Shown piece by piece: positions 29,182 through 38,396 of a stretch of DNA of 64,000 nt. This stretch comes from VRUE01 sp963816785 (GTDB lineage Bacteria > Actinomycetota > Thermoleophilia > Solirubrobacterales > 70-9). The notes beneath the pieces were generated by a model. The model ran no database searches and was not told the origin of the DNA. It saw only the letters and a list, made by a program, of their open reading frames with translations. The translations under genes were made by a program, and so were the position numbers. Where the stretch lies: positions 1,364,001 to 1,428,000 of the forward strand of contig CAWFLL010000004.1 in assembly GCA_963816785.1 (NCBI GenBank), in the 5' to 3' direction. The first letter of the stretch is position 1. Each line of letters starts with the position of its first letter.

Positions 29182-30587
29182 CGCTCTGCAGGGGCCGGCT
29201 CGCCACCTGGCAGCGCAGGCTCCGAGGCCCGAACCGCGGCTGGCCTGAGGGCGAGCGCAACGACGGCTGAGCCGAGCGAGGCGAAGACCGCGAACAGATA
29301 GGCGTTGTCGGAGACGGCGAGCGCGTCCTCAAGGGAGTTCGGGTCGCCGACGATCGCGATCAGGATTGCGGTCCCCAGCACGGCGCCGACCTGGCGAAAG
29401 GCGGCGTTGACCGCGCTCGCGGTGGCGAAGCGATCGTCGGGGACGTCGCGAACTGCGGCCGAGCCCAGCGTCGGGAATGCGAGGCCGATCCCGATCCCGG
29501 TCAAGGTCGCGCCGGGTAGCCAGAGCCCGAGCCAGTCGGGCTCCGGGCCGGCGGAGCGAAGGATCATCACCCCCGCCGCGAACAGGAGGGTGCCGGGGAC
29601 GACCACCGCGCGGTGGCCGAAGCGGTCGGCGAGGCGACCGGCGGGGCCGGAGACGACCGTGGTCCAGGCGGGGCCGGGGAGGGTGGCGAGGCCGGCCTGG
29701 AGCACGGTGTAGCCCCAGATCGAGGTGAGGAAGAGGACGTTGCCGAGGACGATCGAGAAGAAGGCGGCGGAGAAGAGCAGCGTGCCGAGGTTGCCGATTC
29801 GGAAGGAGCCCTGCCAGAACAGCTCCGGCTCGACGATCGGCCTCGGGTGGCGGGTGCTGCGCAGCGCCACGGTGCCGAGCAGCATGGCTCCGAGCGCAAA
29901 GCAGGCGAGCGTTGGCGGGGCGCTCCAACCCCAATCATTGCCCTCGACGATGCCGAGGGTTACCGCCGCCAGCGAGACGGCGAGCGCGAGGGCGCCGGGG
30001 AGATCGGGCAGGCGGCTGTCCCGGGGCGGCCGCGTGGGCAGCCGGCGGCCGGCGAGAAGGATCGCGGCGCCGAGCGGCAGGTTGACGAGGAAGACGAGCC
30101 GCCAGTCGGAGAGCTCGACCAGGGCGCCGCCGAGCGTCGGCCCGGTCGCGGCGGCGGCAGCGGCGGCGGCGCCCCACAGACCGACCCCCGTCGAGCGCCG
30201 CTCGACGGGGAAGCTGTCGAGGACGATCGCCAATGACGCGGGGGCGATCAGGGCGGCCCCGACGCCCTGCAGGACGCGGAAGAAGATCAGCGTCTCGAGC
30301 GACGGCGCCACGGCACACAGCAGGCTGGCGGCGGTGAAGCCGGCGACCCCTAGCAGGAAGATCCGCCGGTGGCCGAAGCGGTCGGCGAGGCCGCCGGCCG
30401 GCACCAGCAGCGCCGCGATCACGACGAAGTAGCCGTCGAGCACCCAGGAGAGGGCGTCCCTGCCAGATCCCGCGAAGGAGGCCGAGATGTCGGGGAAGGC
30501 GATGTTGACGATCGTCGTGTCGAGGAAGGCGACGAAGGCGCCCGCGCAGGCGACCGCGACGGTCGCTCTATGTCCGCGGTCATACAT
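29178..30587 (-). CDS. MFS drug efflux transporter, DHA2 (14-TMS, EmrB/QacA) type
   Basis: A 469-residue transporter with about 14 membrane helices. DHA2 hallmarks include VAFLDTTIVNIAFPDI in helix 1, the loop GGLADRFGHRRIF between helices 2 and 3, and ALIAPASLAIVLDSF in motif C position. It should export drugs or other hydrophobic compounds using the proton gradient. It is divergent from a TetR regulator with 24 bases between starts, and an operator-like palindrome lies within its first codons (30569-30584), so repression by that TetR is likely. Confidence 0.92.
   Translation of the reverse strand: MYDRGHRATVAVACAGAFVAFLDTTIVNIAFPDISASFAGSGRDALSWVLDGYFVVIAALLVPAGGLADRFGHRRIFLLGVAGFTAASLLCAVAPSLETLIFFRVLQGVGAALIAPASLAIVLDSFPVERRSTGVGLWGAAAAAAAATGPTLGGALVELSDWRLVFLVNLPLGAAILLAGRRLPTRPPRDSRLPDLPGALALAVSLAAVTLGIVEGNDWGWSAPPTLACFALGAMLLGTVALRSTRHPRPIVEPELFWQGSFRIGNLGTLLFSAAFFSIVLGNVLFLTSIWGYTVLQAGLATLPGPAWTTVVSGPAGRLADRFGHRAVVVPGTLLFAAGVMILRSAGPEPDWLGLWLPGATLTGIGIGLAFPTLGSAAVRDVPDDRFATASAVNAAFRQVGAVLGTAILIAIVGDPNSLEDALAVSDNAYLFAVFASLGSAVVALALRPAAVRASEPALPGGEPAPAER
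30569..30584. promoter_or_regulatory. TetR operator, copy 1
   Basis: TATGTCCGCGGTCATA is a near-perfect palindrome, with one mismatched pair. It shares 13 of 16 positions with copy 2 at 30605-30620. It overlaps codons 2-7 of the MFS gene. Confidence 0.6.
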
Positions 30588-30599
30588 CGCGTCGTCGAC

Positions 30600-30605
30600 T
30601 ATACT
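30600..30605 (+). promoter_or_regulatory. -10 element of the tetR gene (leaderless)
   Basis: TATACT lies 6 bases before GTG 30612 and directly abuts operator copy 2, so a bound repressor would cover the transcription start. Confidence 0.5.
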
Positions 30606-30620
30606 ATGTCTGTGGGCATA
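30605..30620. promoter_or_regulatory. TetR operator, copy 2
   Basis: TATGTCTGTGGGCATA is a weaker palindrome with TATG/CATA arms 8 bases apart, matching copy 1. It spans the predicted tetR transcription and translation start, which suggests autoregulation. Confidence 0.55.
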
Positions 30621-31220
30621 GAGTCAACGGAGGAGCCGCAGGCGGCCCGCCGCGACAGTCGCGACGGGCGAAAGCGCTTGCTCAACGGCGCCCGGCAGCT
30701 GCTCGCGGAGAAGGGCTACGCGGGGATGGAGCTGCGCGATGTCGCCGAGCGGGGGAAGGCCCCCCGCGGCTCGATCTACCACCACTTCCCGGGCGGCAAG
30801 CGCCAGCTCGCGGCCGAGGCGGCGGCGCTGGAGGGAACCGAGATCCGCTCGCTGATCGAGCGCTCACTTGAGGAGCACGGCGTGCGCGGGACGCTGGCGA
30901 GGTTCGGCGAGATCTTCCGCCGCCGGGTCGCCGACCACCCTGAGCGGATCGGCTGCCCGGTGGCCGCGGCCGCGCTGGCCCGCCCCGAGGACCCGGCCCT
31001 GGCGGCGACCGCGACTGCCGCCTTCCGGAGCTGGGAAGAGCCGATCGCCGCTGCTCTGGTCGCCGAGGGCGTTGGCGCAGCGGACGCGGCAACCTTCGCC
31101 GGGCTGGTGATCTCGACGATCGAGGGCGCCCTGGTCCGGGCCAGGGCGGCGGGGGACCCGGCACCGCTCGACTCGGCGATCGGCGGCCTCGAGCAGGCGC
31201 TCGATTCCCTGCTGACGTAG
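30612..31220 (+). CDS. TetR-family transcriptional repressor
   Basis: A 202-residue regulator. The N-terminal helix-turn-helix runs RLLNGARQLLAEKGYAGMELRDVAERGKAPRGSIYHHFPGGKRQLA, typical of the LmrA/YxaF-like TetR branch with the RGSIYHHF recognition helix. The C-terminal ligand-binding part contains the Cys of RIGCPVAAAAL. The GTG at 30612 is preferred over ATG 30606 because TATACT lies 6 bases before it. It should repress the divergent MFS gene and itself through the paired palindromes. Confidence 0.92.
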   Translation: MGIESTEEPQAARRDSRDGRKRLLNGARQLLAEKGYAGMELRDVAERGKAPRGSIYHHFPGGKRQLAAEAAALEGTEIRSLIERSLEEHGVRGTLARFGEIFRRRVADHPERIGCPVAAAALARPEDPALAATATAAFRSWEEPIAAALVAEGVGAADAATFAGLVISTIEGALVRARAAGDPAPLDSAIGGLEQALDSLLT

Positions 31221-31223
31221 AGC

Positions 31224-31229
31224 TAGTCT
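31224..31229 (+). promoter_or_regulatory. -10 element of secreted paralogue 4 (leaderless)
   Basis: TAGTCT lies 6 bases before ATG 31236, immediately after the tetR stop. Confidence 0.45.
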
Positions 31230-31235
31230 GCAGCA

Positions 31236-32234
31236 ATGCGAGCGCGTTTGGTCGCGACGATCGCGGCAGCCGCAACCGTTCTGGTGGCGCTTCTCGCGCC
31301 GGCGGGCGCCGTGGCCGCGACTGACGTCGGCGACGATTGCGCCGGAACCTTCTACGGGGGGTCCTTCAACCTGGTCCCCGAGGATCGCACGCCGGGAGTG
31401 AGCACCCTCCCGCTGACCGCACCGGTCGGTGGCGTCGTGACGAGGTGGAACGTCAGGTCTGCGAATCCGGATCCAGCGTCGGTGCGGATGGGCGTCTTCC
31501 GCTCGGCGGGCTCGCCTGGCAAATTCCAGCTCGTCGCTGAGAGCAAGGAGGAGACGGCCGTTAACGGGGCCAACGGCTTCCCGACCCGGATTCCAGTCGA
31601 AACCGGAGATCGATTCGGTGTCGTCCCCGCAGGCGACGGTTACTTCGCCTGCGTCACCGGGATCGAAGCGGACCAAACGTGGTCCTACAAAGGCACCATC
31701 CCGGTCGGCTCGAGCCAGCAGTTCAGCGCAGGGGTCGAAGTCAGGGTCCCAATCGTTGCCGCGATCGAGCCCGACGCGGACCGGGACGGCTTCGGCGACG
31801 AGAGCCAGGATGGGTGCCCGCGGAGCTCGAGCTACATCGCCCCCTGCCCGTTGGTGCAAACCGCTTTCAAAATGAAGGTGCGGGAGCGCGCGATCGTGGT
31901 CCGGGTCGGGGTCAGCTCGGAGGCATCGGTCCAGGTCTTCGGACAGGTCAGCTGGCAGGTGAGGCAGAAGCCCGGGCAGAGCGCCCAGCGCTCGCGCCGG
32001 CCGGGAGACAGGGGGCTGACCGTCGGGCTCAGCGCCGGTGGACCAAGGCCCGTCTCCGCCGGCGAAACGAAGACCTTCCGCGTGCCGCTGCCGAAAACGG
32101 TCCTGCGCCGACTGGGCAGGATCACCCCGCGGCAGTCGCTGCGGGCGCTGATGACCGTCCGCACGACGGACCTCGCCGGCAAGGTGACGGACCAGAGGAA
32201 GCGGCTGAAGCTGACAGGCCGTGAGGGCGCTTAG
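31236..32234 (+). CDS. Secreted TSP3-repeat-like protein, paralogue 4 (divergent)
   Basis: A 332-residue distant relative of the three upstream paralogues. Signal peptide RARLVATIAAAATVLVALL, then DVGDDC in place of EFGDNC, GGVVTRWNV, TRIPVETGDRFGV, and EPDADRDGFGDESQDGCPRS with PCPL. The C-terminal domain is longer and more basic (VRVGVSSEASVQVFGQV, then SLRALMTVRTTDLAG and RLKLTG). The whole order of blocks is shared, so it is the same family, and it is read in one uninterrupted frame. The start follows TAGTCT by 6 bases. Function unknown; secretion to the envelope is likely. Confidence 0.75.
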   Translation: MRARLVATIAAAATVLVALLAPAGAVAATDVGDDCAGTFYGGSFNLVPEDRTPGVSTLPLTAPVGGVVTRWNVRSANPDPASVRMGVFRSAGSPGKFQLVAESKEETAVNGANGFPTRIPVETGDRFGVVPAGDGYFACVTGIEADQTWSYKGTIPVGSSQQFSAGVEVRVPIVAAIEPDADRDGFGDESQDGCPRSSSYIAPCPLVQTAFKMKVRERAIVVRVGVSSEASVQVFGQVSWQVRQKPGQSAQRSRRPGDRGLTVGLSAGGPRPVSAGETKTFRVPLPKTVLRRLGRITPRQSLRALMTVRTTDLAGKVTDQRKRLKLTGREGA

Positions 32235-32351
32235 GGAGCCGCTCGGCCACCGCTCCAAGGGCTTGCGGTCCCTGGCCGCTGCTACCCTGCCGGAGTAGGC
32301 AGTACGCCTGCGCGTCACGTCCTTGAAACCCTAGGAAAGCGCGCCCCTCAC

Positions 32352-33791
32352 TTGACCGAGCAGCCTCTCATCGAGCGCGATGGACCGCGCGATGAGTGCG
32401 GCGTCTTCGGCGTTTACGCGCCCGGCCACGACGTCGCCCGCCTCGCATACTTCGGCCTCTACGCGCTCCAGCACCGCGGCCAGGAGTCGGCCGGGATCGC
32501 GACCTGCGAGGGCGGCCACATCACGACGCTGCGCGACTCCGGGCTCGTCTCCCAGGTCTTCGACGAGGAGAAGCTGCGGGCCCTGGAGGGAGACATGGTG
32601 ATCGGCCACGTCCGCTACTCGACCACCGGCGGCGGATCCTGGGAGAACGCCCAGCCTGTCTGGCGCGACGACGGGCGGGAGATCGCCCTCGCCCACAACG
32701 GCAACCTGACCAACGCGGTCGAGCTCTGGGATGAGCTGAAGGAGGCCGGGATCTCGTTCAGGGGCACCTCCGACTCGGAGATCATCGCGGCGCTGCTCTC
32801 CTCCAACGACGGCCGCTACATCGAGGACGTCGTCGCCGACGTGATGCCGCGGCTGCGGGGCGCCTACTCGACTGTGGCGATGACGAAGCACGCGATCGTC
32901 GCCTTCCGCGACCCGCACGGGGTCCGGCCGCTCTCGCTCGGTCGGCTCGGCGAACGTTTCGTCGTCGCCTCGGAGAGCTGCGCCTTCGACATCATCGGCG
33001 CCGAGCTGCTGCGCGAGGTCCGCCCTGGGGAAATGGTCTCGCTGACCGAGCGCGGCCTCGAGACCCGCCAGGTCGTCCGTGCCTCGCGGCCCGCCACCTG
33101 CGTCTTCGAGCACATCTACTTCTCCCGTCCCGATAGCCGCCTCGAGGGCAAGGTGCTGCAGCAGGTGCGGGGGCGGATGGGTGAGATCCTCTGGCGCGAG
33201 GCGCCGGTCGAGGCCGACCTGGTGATCTCGGTGCCCGACTCCGGCAACCCGGCCGCGGCGGGCGTGGCGCGGGCCTCCGGCCTGCCCCGCGACGACGGGC
33301 TGATCAAGAACCGCTACGTGGCGCGGACCTTCATCCAACCGGGCCAGGAGCTGCGCAAGCGCGGCCTGCGGCTGAAGTTCAACCCGCTGCCGGAGATCGT
33401 CGCCGGAAGGAGGATCGTCGTCGTCGACGACTCGATTGTCCGCGGCAACACGACCCGCCAGATCGTCGGAATGCTGCGCGAGGCGGGCGCGAGCGAGGTC
33501 CACCTGCGGATCTCGGCGCCTCCGATCCGCCATCCCTGCCACTACGGAATCGACATGTCGACCCGGGAGGAGATGATCGCCCACGGGCGGACGATCGAGG
33601 AGATCGCCGACGAGCTCGGCGCCGACTCGCTCGCCTACCTCTCGATGGAGGGGGTCTACGAGGCGATCGGCGGCGCCCCCGATGACCACTGCGACGCCTG
33701 CTTCACGGGCCGCTACCCGCTCGGCGATCCCGAGGACGCGAACGGAAAGTTCGCCCTCGAGCAGATCGCCGTCGTCCCCGCCGGCTCCTAG
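32352..33791 (+). CDS. purF: Amidophosphoribosyltransferase
   Basis: Commits PRPP to purine synthesis. The 479-residue protein is a class II glutaminase with nucleophile Cys16 (DECGVFGVY) behind a 15-residue propeptide, so self-cleavage is expected. HNGNLTNA and GTSDSE follow. The PRPP loop is RRIVVVDDSIVRGNTT. Cysteines in ATCVFEHIYF, RHPCHYGID and DHCDACFTGRYP match the B. subtilis type 4Fe-4S enzyme, which is oxygen-sensitive. The start is a TTG at 32352, because nothing closer leaves the propeptide. It is followed by purN and purH. Confidence 0.96.
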   Translation: MTEQPLIERDGPRDECGVFGVYAPGHDVARLAYFGLYALQHRGQESAGIATCEGGHITTLRDSGLVSQVFDEEKLRALEGDMVIGHVRYSTTGGGSWENAQPVWRDDGREIALAHNGNLTNAVELWDELKEAGISFRGTSDSEIIAALLSSNDGRYIEDVVADVMPRLRGAYSTVAMTKHAIVAFRDPHGVRPLSLGRLGERFVVASESCAFDIIGAELLREVRPGEMVSLTERGLETRQVVRASRPATCVFEHIYFSRPDSRLEGKVLQQVRGRMGEILWREAPVEADLVISVPDSGNPAAAGVARASGLPRDDGLIKNRYVARTFIQPGQELRKRGLRLKFNPLPEIVAGRRIVVVDDSIVRGNTTRQIVGMLREAGASEVHLRISAPPIRHPCHYGIDMSTREEMIAHGRTIEEIADELGADSLAYLSMEGVYEAIGGAPDDHCDACFTGRYPLGDPEDANGKFALEQIAVVPAGS

Positions 33792-33808
33792 CTCGGTCCG
33801 CGGGCCTG

Positions 33809-34421
33809 ATGGCGACGTCGTTCAAGCTCTGTGTTCTCGCCTCGGGGAGCGGGACCAATTTGCAGGCGATCCTCGACACGCTCCACGGCCGAGAGGGGAT
33901 CGAGGTGGTCGGCGTCGGCTCCGACAAGGCCGGGGCCAGGGCCCTGAAGCGGGCCCGCGCCGCCGGGGTCGAGACCGCCGTCTTCCCCCGCGAGGACTAT
34001 CCCGATCGTGAGTCGCACGATGGCGCGATGGCGGACTGGATCGAGTCCCGGGAAGCCGACCTCGTCGTCCTCGCCGGCTACATGCAGCTGCTCGGCGAGC
34101 CGTTCGTGGCGCGGTTCCGCAACAGGGTCGTCAACGTGCACCCGGCGCTGCTGCCCTCCTTCCCCGGCCTCGACGCGATCGGCCAGGCGCTGGCGGCGGG
34201 TGCCGAGGTCACCGGCGTCACCGTCCACTTCGTCGATGAGGGGGTCGACACCGGCCCGGTGATCATGCAGCGGGAGGTGGCGGTGCCGGTGGATGGCGAC
34301 CGCGCCCGGCTCGAGTCGGCGATCCACGCGGTCGAGCACGAGGTCTATCCGGAGGCAATCCGCATGATCGCGAGGGGCATGGTTAGGATCGATGCGAGCG
34401 ACCCGGGCGCGGTCGTCGTCG

Positions 34422-34429
<8 letters not shown>
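33809..34429 (+). CDS. purN: GAR transformylase
   Basis: Transfers a formyl group from 10-formyltetrahydrofolate to GAR. The 206-residue protein begins with FKLCVLASGSGTNLQAIL, has the catalytic Asn-His in VNVHPALLPSFPGLDA, and the catalytic Asp in HFVDEGVDTGPVI. The ATG at 33809 is 17 bases after purF; the end overlaps purH by 8 bases. Confidence 0.96.
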
Positions 34430-36039
<1,610 letters not shown>

Positions 36040-36077
36040 GCGCCGAGGCCGGGCTCAGATCGCGCGAGCGGTGAGGC

Positions 36078-36746
36078 CTACCCCTGCACCGCTACGCCGT
36101 GCACGTTGCATTGGTTGAAGAGATTGGTCACGAAGTACTGGAACGTCAGCGTGATCGTGGTACCGGGGTCGCGATAGACGATCTCCCCCGCTCCAACCTG
36201 CCCGAGTGCATTGTCGCTGAACGTGAGAACGTTTTTCGGGGTGCTGTCGATCGATGTGAATTCCGCGGTCGCAACCCCATCGGATCGGGTGTATCCCCAG
36301 CCGAACGTGGCGTTCGAGGCTGAGGTGGATGCGTAGATGCCCAGTGCCACCGTAGTGGGGCCGTTGACGCATTTTGTCGTCAACGTCAGCGGGCTCATCG
36401 ACAGCAGCGGGTCTTCACGCGAGCCTTCCGTGGCCTGTTCGACCTTCACGTCGGCCCGCTTCACCCTGCTGCTCGGGAGAAAGCTGGACGGAGTGGCGCC
36501 GCCGAGCAGCTCCGCGTTGGTCGCCACAGCGGCCCTGGCGGCCTGGTCTGCGTTCGCTGCTCTGTCGGCATTCGCGGCGTGAGAGGCCTCGGCAGCGGTC
36601 GTCGCGCTGCCGACCGGCCCTTTGATGTCGGCGGCCGTGAGCGAGCTGTCCGCCACCTTGGGGCCCTTGACAGCGTTGTTCTTCAGCTGCTTGGTCCCGA
36701 CACTGTTCTTGGGAAGCTGGGATGCCGCGTAGGCCCCACCCCCCAA
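36078..36746 (-). CDS. Secreted coil-like protein of unknown function, start unclear
   Basis: The conserved sequence extends upstream of this TTG start into a hydrophobic segment (VVSTLCLFLLLGGGAYAA), and the natural start probably lies near 36803. There GGGGAGG is correctly spaced, but the codon is GTC, not a usual start. The protein then has SVGTKQLKNNAVKGPKVADSS, a repetitive Ala-rich stretch (ASHAANADRAANADQAARAA) that should form a coiled coil, and a C-terminal beta-type domain with two cysteines (TTKCVNGP, FNQCNVHG). This N-terminal layout recurs in secreted actinobacterial proteins as far as I know. Role unknown. Confidence 0.65.
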   Translation of the reverse strand: MGGGAYAASQLPKNSVGTKQLKNNAVKGPKVADSSLTAADIKGPVGSATTAAEASHAANADRAANADQAARAAVATNAELLGGATPSSFLPSSRVKRADVKVEQATEGSREDPLLSMSPLTLTTKCVNGPTTVALGIYASTSASNATFGWGYTRSDGVATAEFTSIDSTPKNVLTFSDNALGQVGAGEIVYRDPGTTITLTFQYFVTNLFNQCNVHGVAVQG

Positions 36747-36851
36747 CAGAAGGAACAGGCAGAGGGTGGAGACGACATTCGAGTAGTTGAGGTGGGATCT
36801 GACCCGGTCAGCCTCCCCAAAGCGACCCGGCGTGTCAAGCGGCCGGCCAGA

Positions 36852-37568
36852 TCAGGGCGACTCGCCCTTCTGCATTCGCGAAGCCCTGAGGACGTGGGCG
36901 CAGACGTCCTCCGGGGTGTCGGCGGTGACCAGCATCTCCTTGTCGGCGATCGCGATCAGCCCGTCGTCCTCGAGGACGTCGTCGACCCAGGCCAGAAGCG
37001 GCGCCCAGTGCTCGGAGTCGACGAGGATCGTCGGGAAGTCCCGGACCCGCCCGGTCTGCATCAGGGTCAGGCTCTCGAACATCTCGTCGAGGGTCCCGAA
37101 GCCGCCGGGGAAGATGGCGAAGGCGCGCGAGTAGCGGACGAACATCAGCTTCCGCGCGAAGAAATAATGGAAGTTCAGGGCCAGGTTGGCGTACGGATTG
37201 GCCTCCTGCTCCATCGGCAGCTCGATGTTTAGGCCGACCGAGCGGCCGCCGGCTTCGGCCGCGCCGCGGTTGGCCGCCTCCATCAGCCCCGGCCCGCCGC
37301 CGGTGATGACGGTGAGGCCGTGCTCGGCGAGGCAGGCACCGGTCTCGCGGCAGAGCTCGTACCAGCGGTGGCCCTCGGGCACCCGGGCCGAGCCAAAGAC
37401 GGAGACCCCGTCATCGATCTCCCGCAGCGCGTCGAAGCCCCTATCGACCTCGGCGCGGATCCGGTCGAGTCGCAGCTCGTCCTCCGCCTCGACGTCGGCG
37501 GGAGTGCGGAGCAGCTCCTCGTCCCGCTTCGCCCCGGGAGCCGGGAGGACGTCGTCGTCACTCGCCAA
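36852..37568 (-). CDS. LOG-family Rossmann-fold protein
   Basis: A 238-residue protein with the LOG/TIGR00730 signature: GSARVPEGH, VITGGGPGLMEAANRGA, and PGGFGTLDEMFE, which in cytokinin-activating LOG enzymes forms the nucleotide-phosphate site. The family includes phosphoribohydrolases acting on nucleoside monophosphates. About 50 N-terminal residues precede the core. Its TTG start at 37568 lies one base past the 3' end of tRNA-Lys on the same strand, so both may share a transcript. Confidence 0.88.
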   Translation of the reverse strand: MASDDDVLPAPGAKRDEELLRTPADVEAEDELRLDRIRAEVDRGFDALREIDDGVSVFGSARVPEGHRWYELCRETGACLAEHGLTVITGGGPGLMEAANRGAAEAGGRSVGLNIELPMEQEANPYANLALNFHYFFARKLMFVRYSRAFAIFPGGFGTLDEMFESLTLMQTGRVRDFPTILVDSEHWAPLLAWVDDVLEDDGLIAIADKEMLVTADTPEDVCAHVLRASRMQKGESP

Positions 37569-37569
37569 G

Positions 37570-37643
37570 TGCCCCCGCCGGGATTCGAACCCGGGCCGCG
37601 CGGCTTAAAAGGCCGCCGCTCTAACCAACTGAGCTACAGGGGC
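37570..37643 (-). tRNA. tRNA-Lys (anticodon TTT)
   Basis: The 74-base minus-strand cloverleaf has acceptor arm GCCCCTG/CGGGGGC, D-arm GCTC...GAGC, anticodon stem GCGGC/GCCGC with loop CTTTTAA (anticodon TTT), and T-arm CCGGG-TTCGAAT-CCCGG with discriminator A. CCA is not encoded. Confidence 0.95.
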
Positions 37644-37741
37644 AGGGTCTAGATTTCGGCTCTAGCTAGCCGTTTCCTCGACTGCGTTATCTACCACAGT
37701 AGACCCTTCAGACGGTCCATCGTCCGCCTTGCTGCCCATTG

Positions 37742-38368
37742 CTAAGGGCGCCACAAGACCCCGAGGCGCCGGGCGCCCCAATCGAGCGCTCGGTCCAAGG
37801 CGGGTCCAACGAGGTCTGAGAGCGCATCGACGCGGGCGCGGATGGGACCGGCCCAGAGGGCCATCGCCGTCGCCGCGCCAAGCGCTGCCCCGGCCAGAAC
37901 GTCGCTTGGGTAGTGGACCCCGAGCGCGACCCTGCCGAATGAGAGGACCGCAGCCGCGACCAGCGCGAAGATCCCCCAGCCGCGCTTGCGCAGGAAGATC
38001 GCGGTGGCGATCGCGAAGGCGGCGGTCACGTGGTCGCTGGGAAAGCTGGGGTCGGCAGCGTGACCGGAGAAGAGGTGGACGCCGTTGGCGTCGGCGACGA
38101 ACGGCCGCGCCCGGTCAACGAGTTCGGAGATCACCTTGCCGACCGCCAGCGCCAACCCGGCGCTGAGGACCGCGGCCACGGTGGCGCGGCGCCAGGCCAC
38201 GTGGCGCTGGCCGTGGGCGGCCAGAAAAACGATCGCGAGCGTGACGATGAACAGCGCCTCGGAGGCGTTGACGTAATAGAGCAGGGGGTCCTCGACCGCG
38301 TCGTGGTGGAAGAGGTAGTCGTTCAGCGCGTGTAGGAGAGTCCAGTCCACCGCCAAAAAAGCTGTCAC
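37742..38368 (-). CDS. PAP2-family membrane phosphatase, undecaprenyl-diphosphatase-like
   Basis: A 208-residue, about 5-6 segment membrane protein. The three PAP2 catalytic motifs are visible: KVISELVDRARP (KxxxxxxRP), PSDH in the place of PSGH, and SFGRVALGVHYPSD (SRxxxxxHxxxD type). This group dephosphorylates lipid pyrophosphates such as undecaprenyl diphosphate at the outer face of the membrane. The GTG at 38368 begins TAFLAVDWTLLHALND, a usual N-terminus. It sits 28 bases downstream of thiG on the same strand. Confidence 0.9.
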   Translation of the reverse strand: MTAFLAVDWTLLHALNDYLFHHDAVEDPLLYYVNASEALFIVTLAIVFLAAHGQRHVAWRRATVAAVLSAGLALAVGKVISELVDRARPFVADANGVHLFSGHAADPSFPSDHVTAAFAIATAIFLRKRGWGIFALVAAAVLSFGRVALGVHYPSDVLAGAALGAATAMALWAGPIRARVDALSDLVGPALDRALDWGARRLGVLWRP

Positions 38369-38396
38369 AAATTCTTCACACGCTGGGGGCGGCGGC

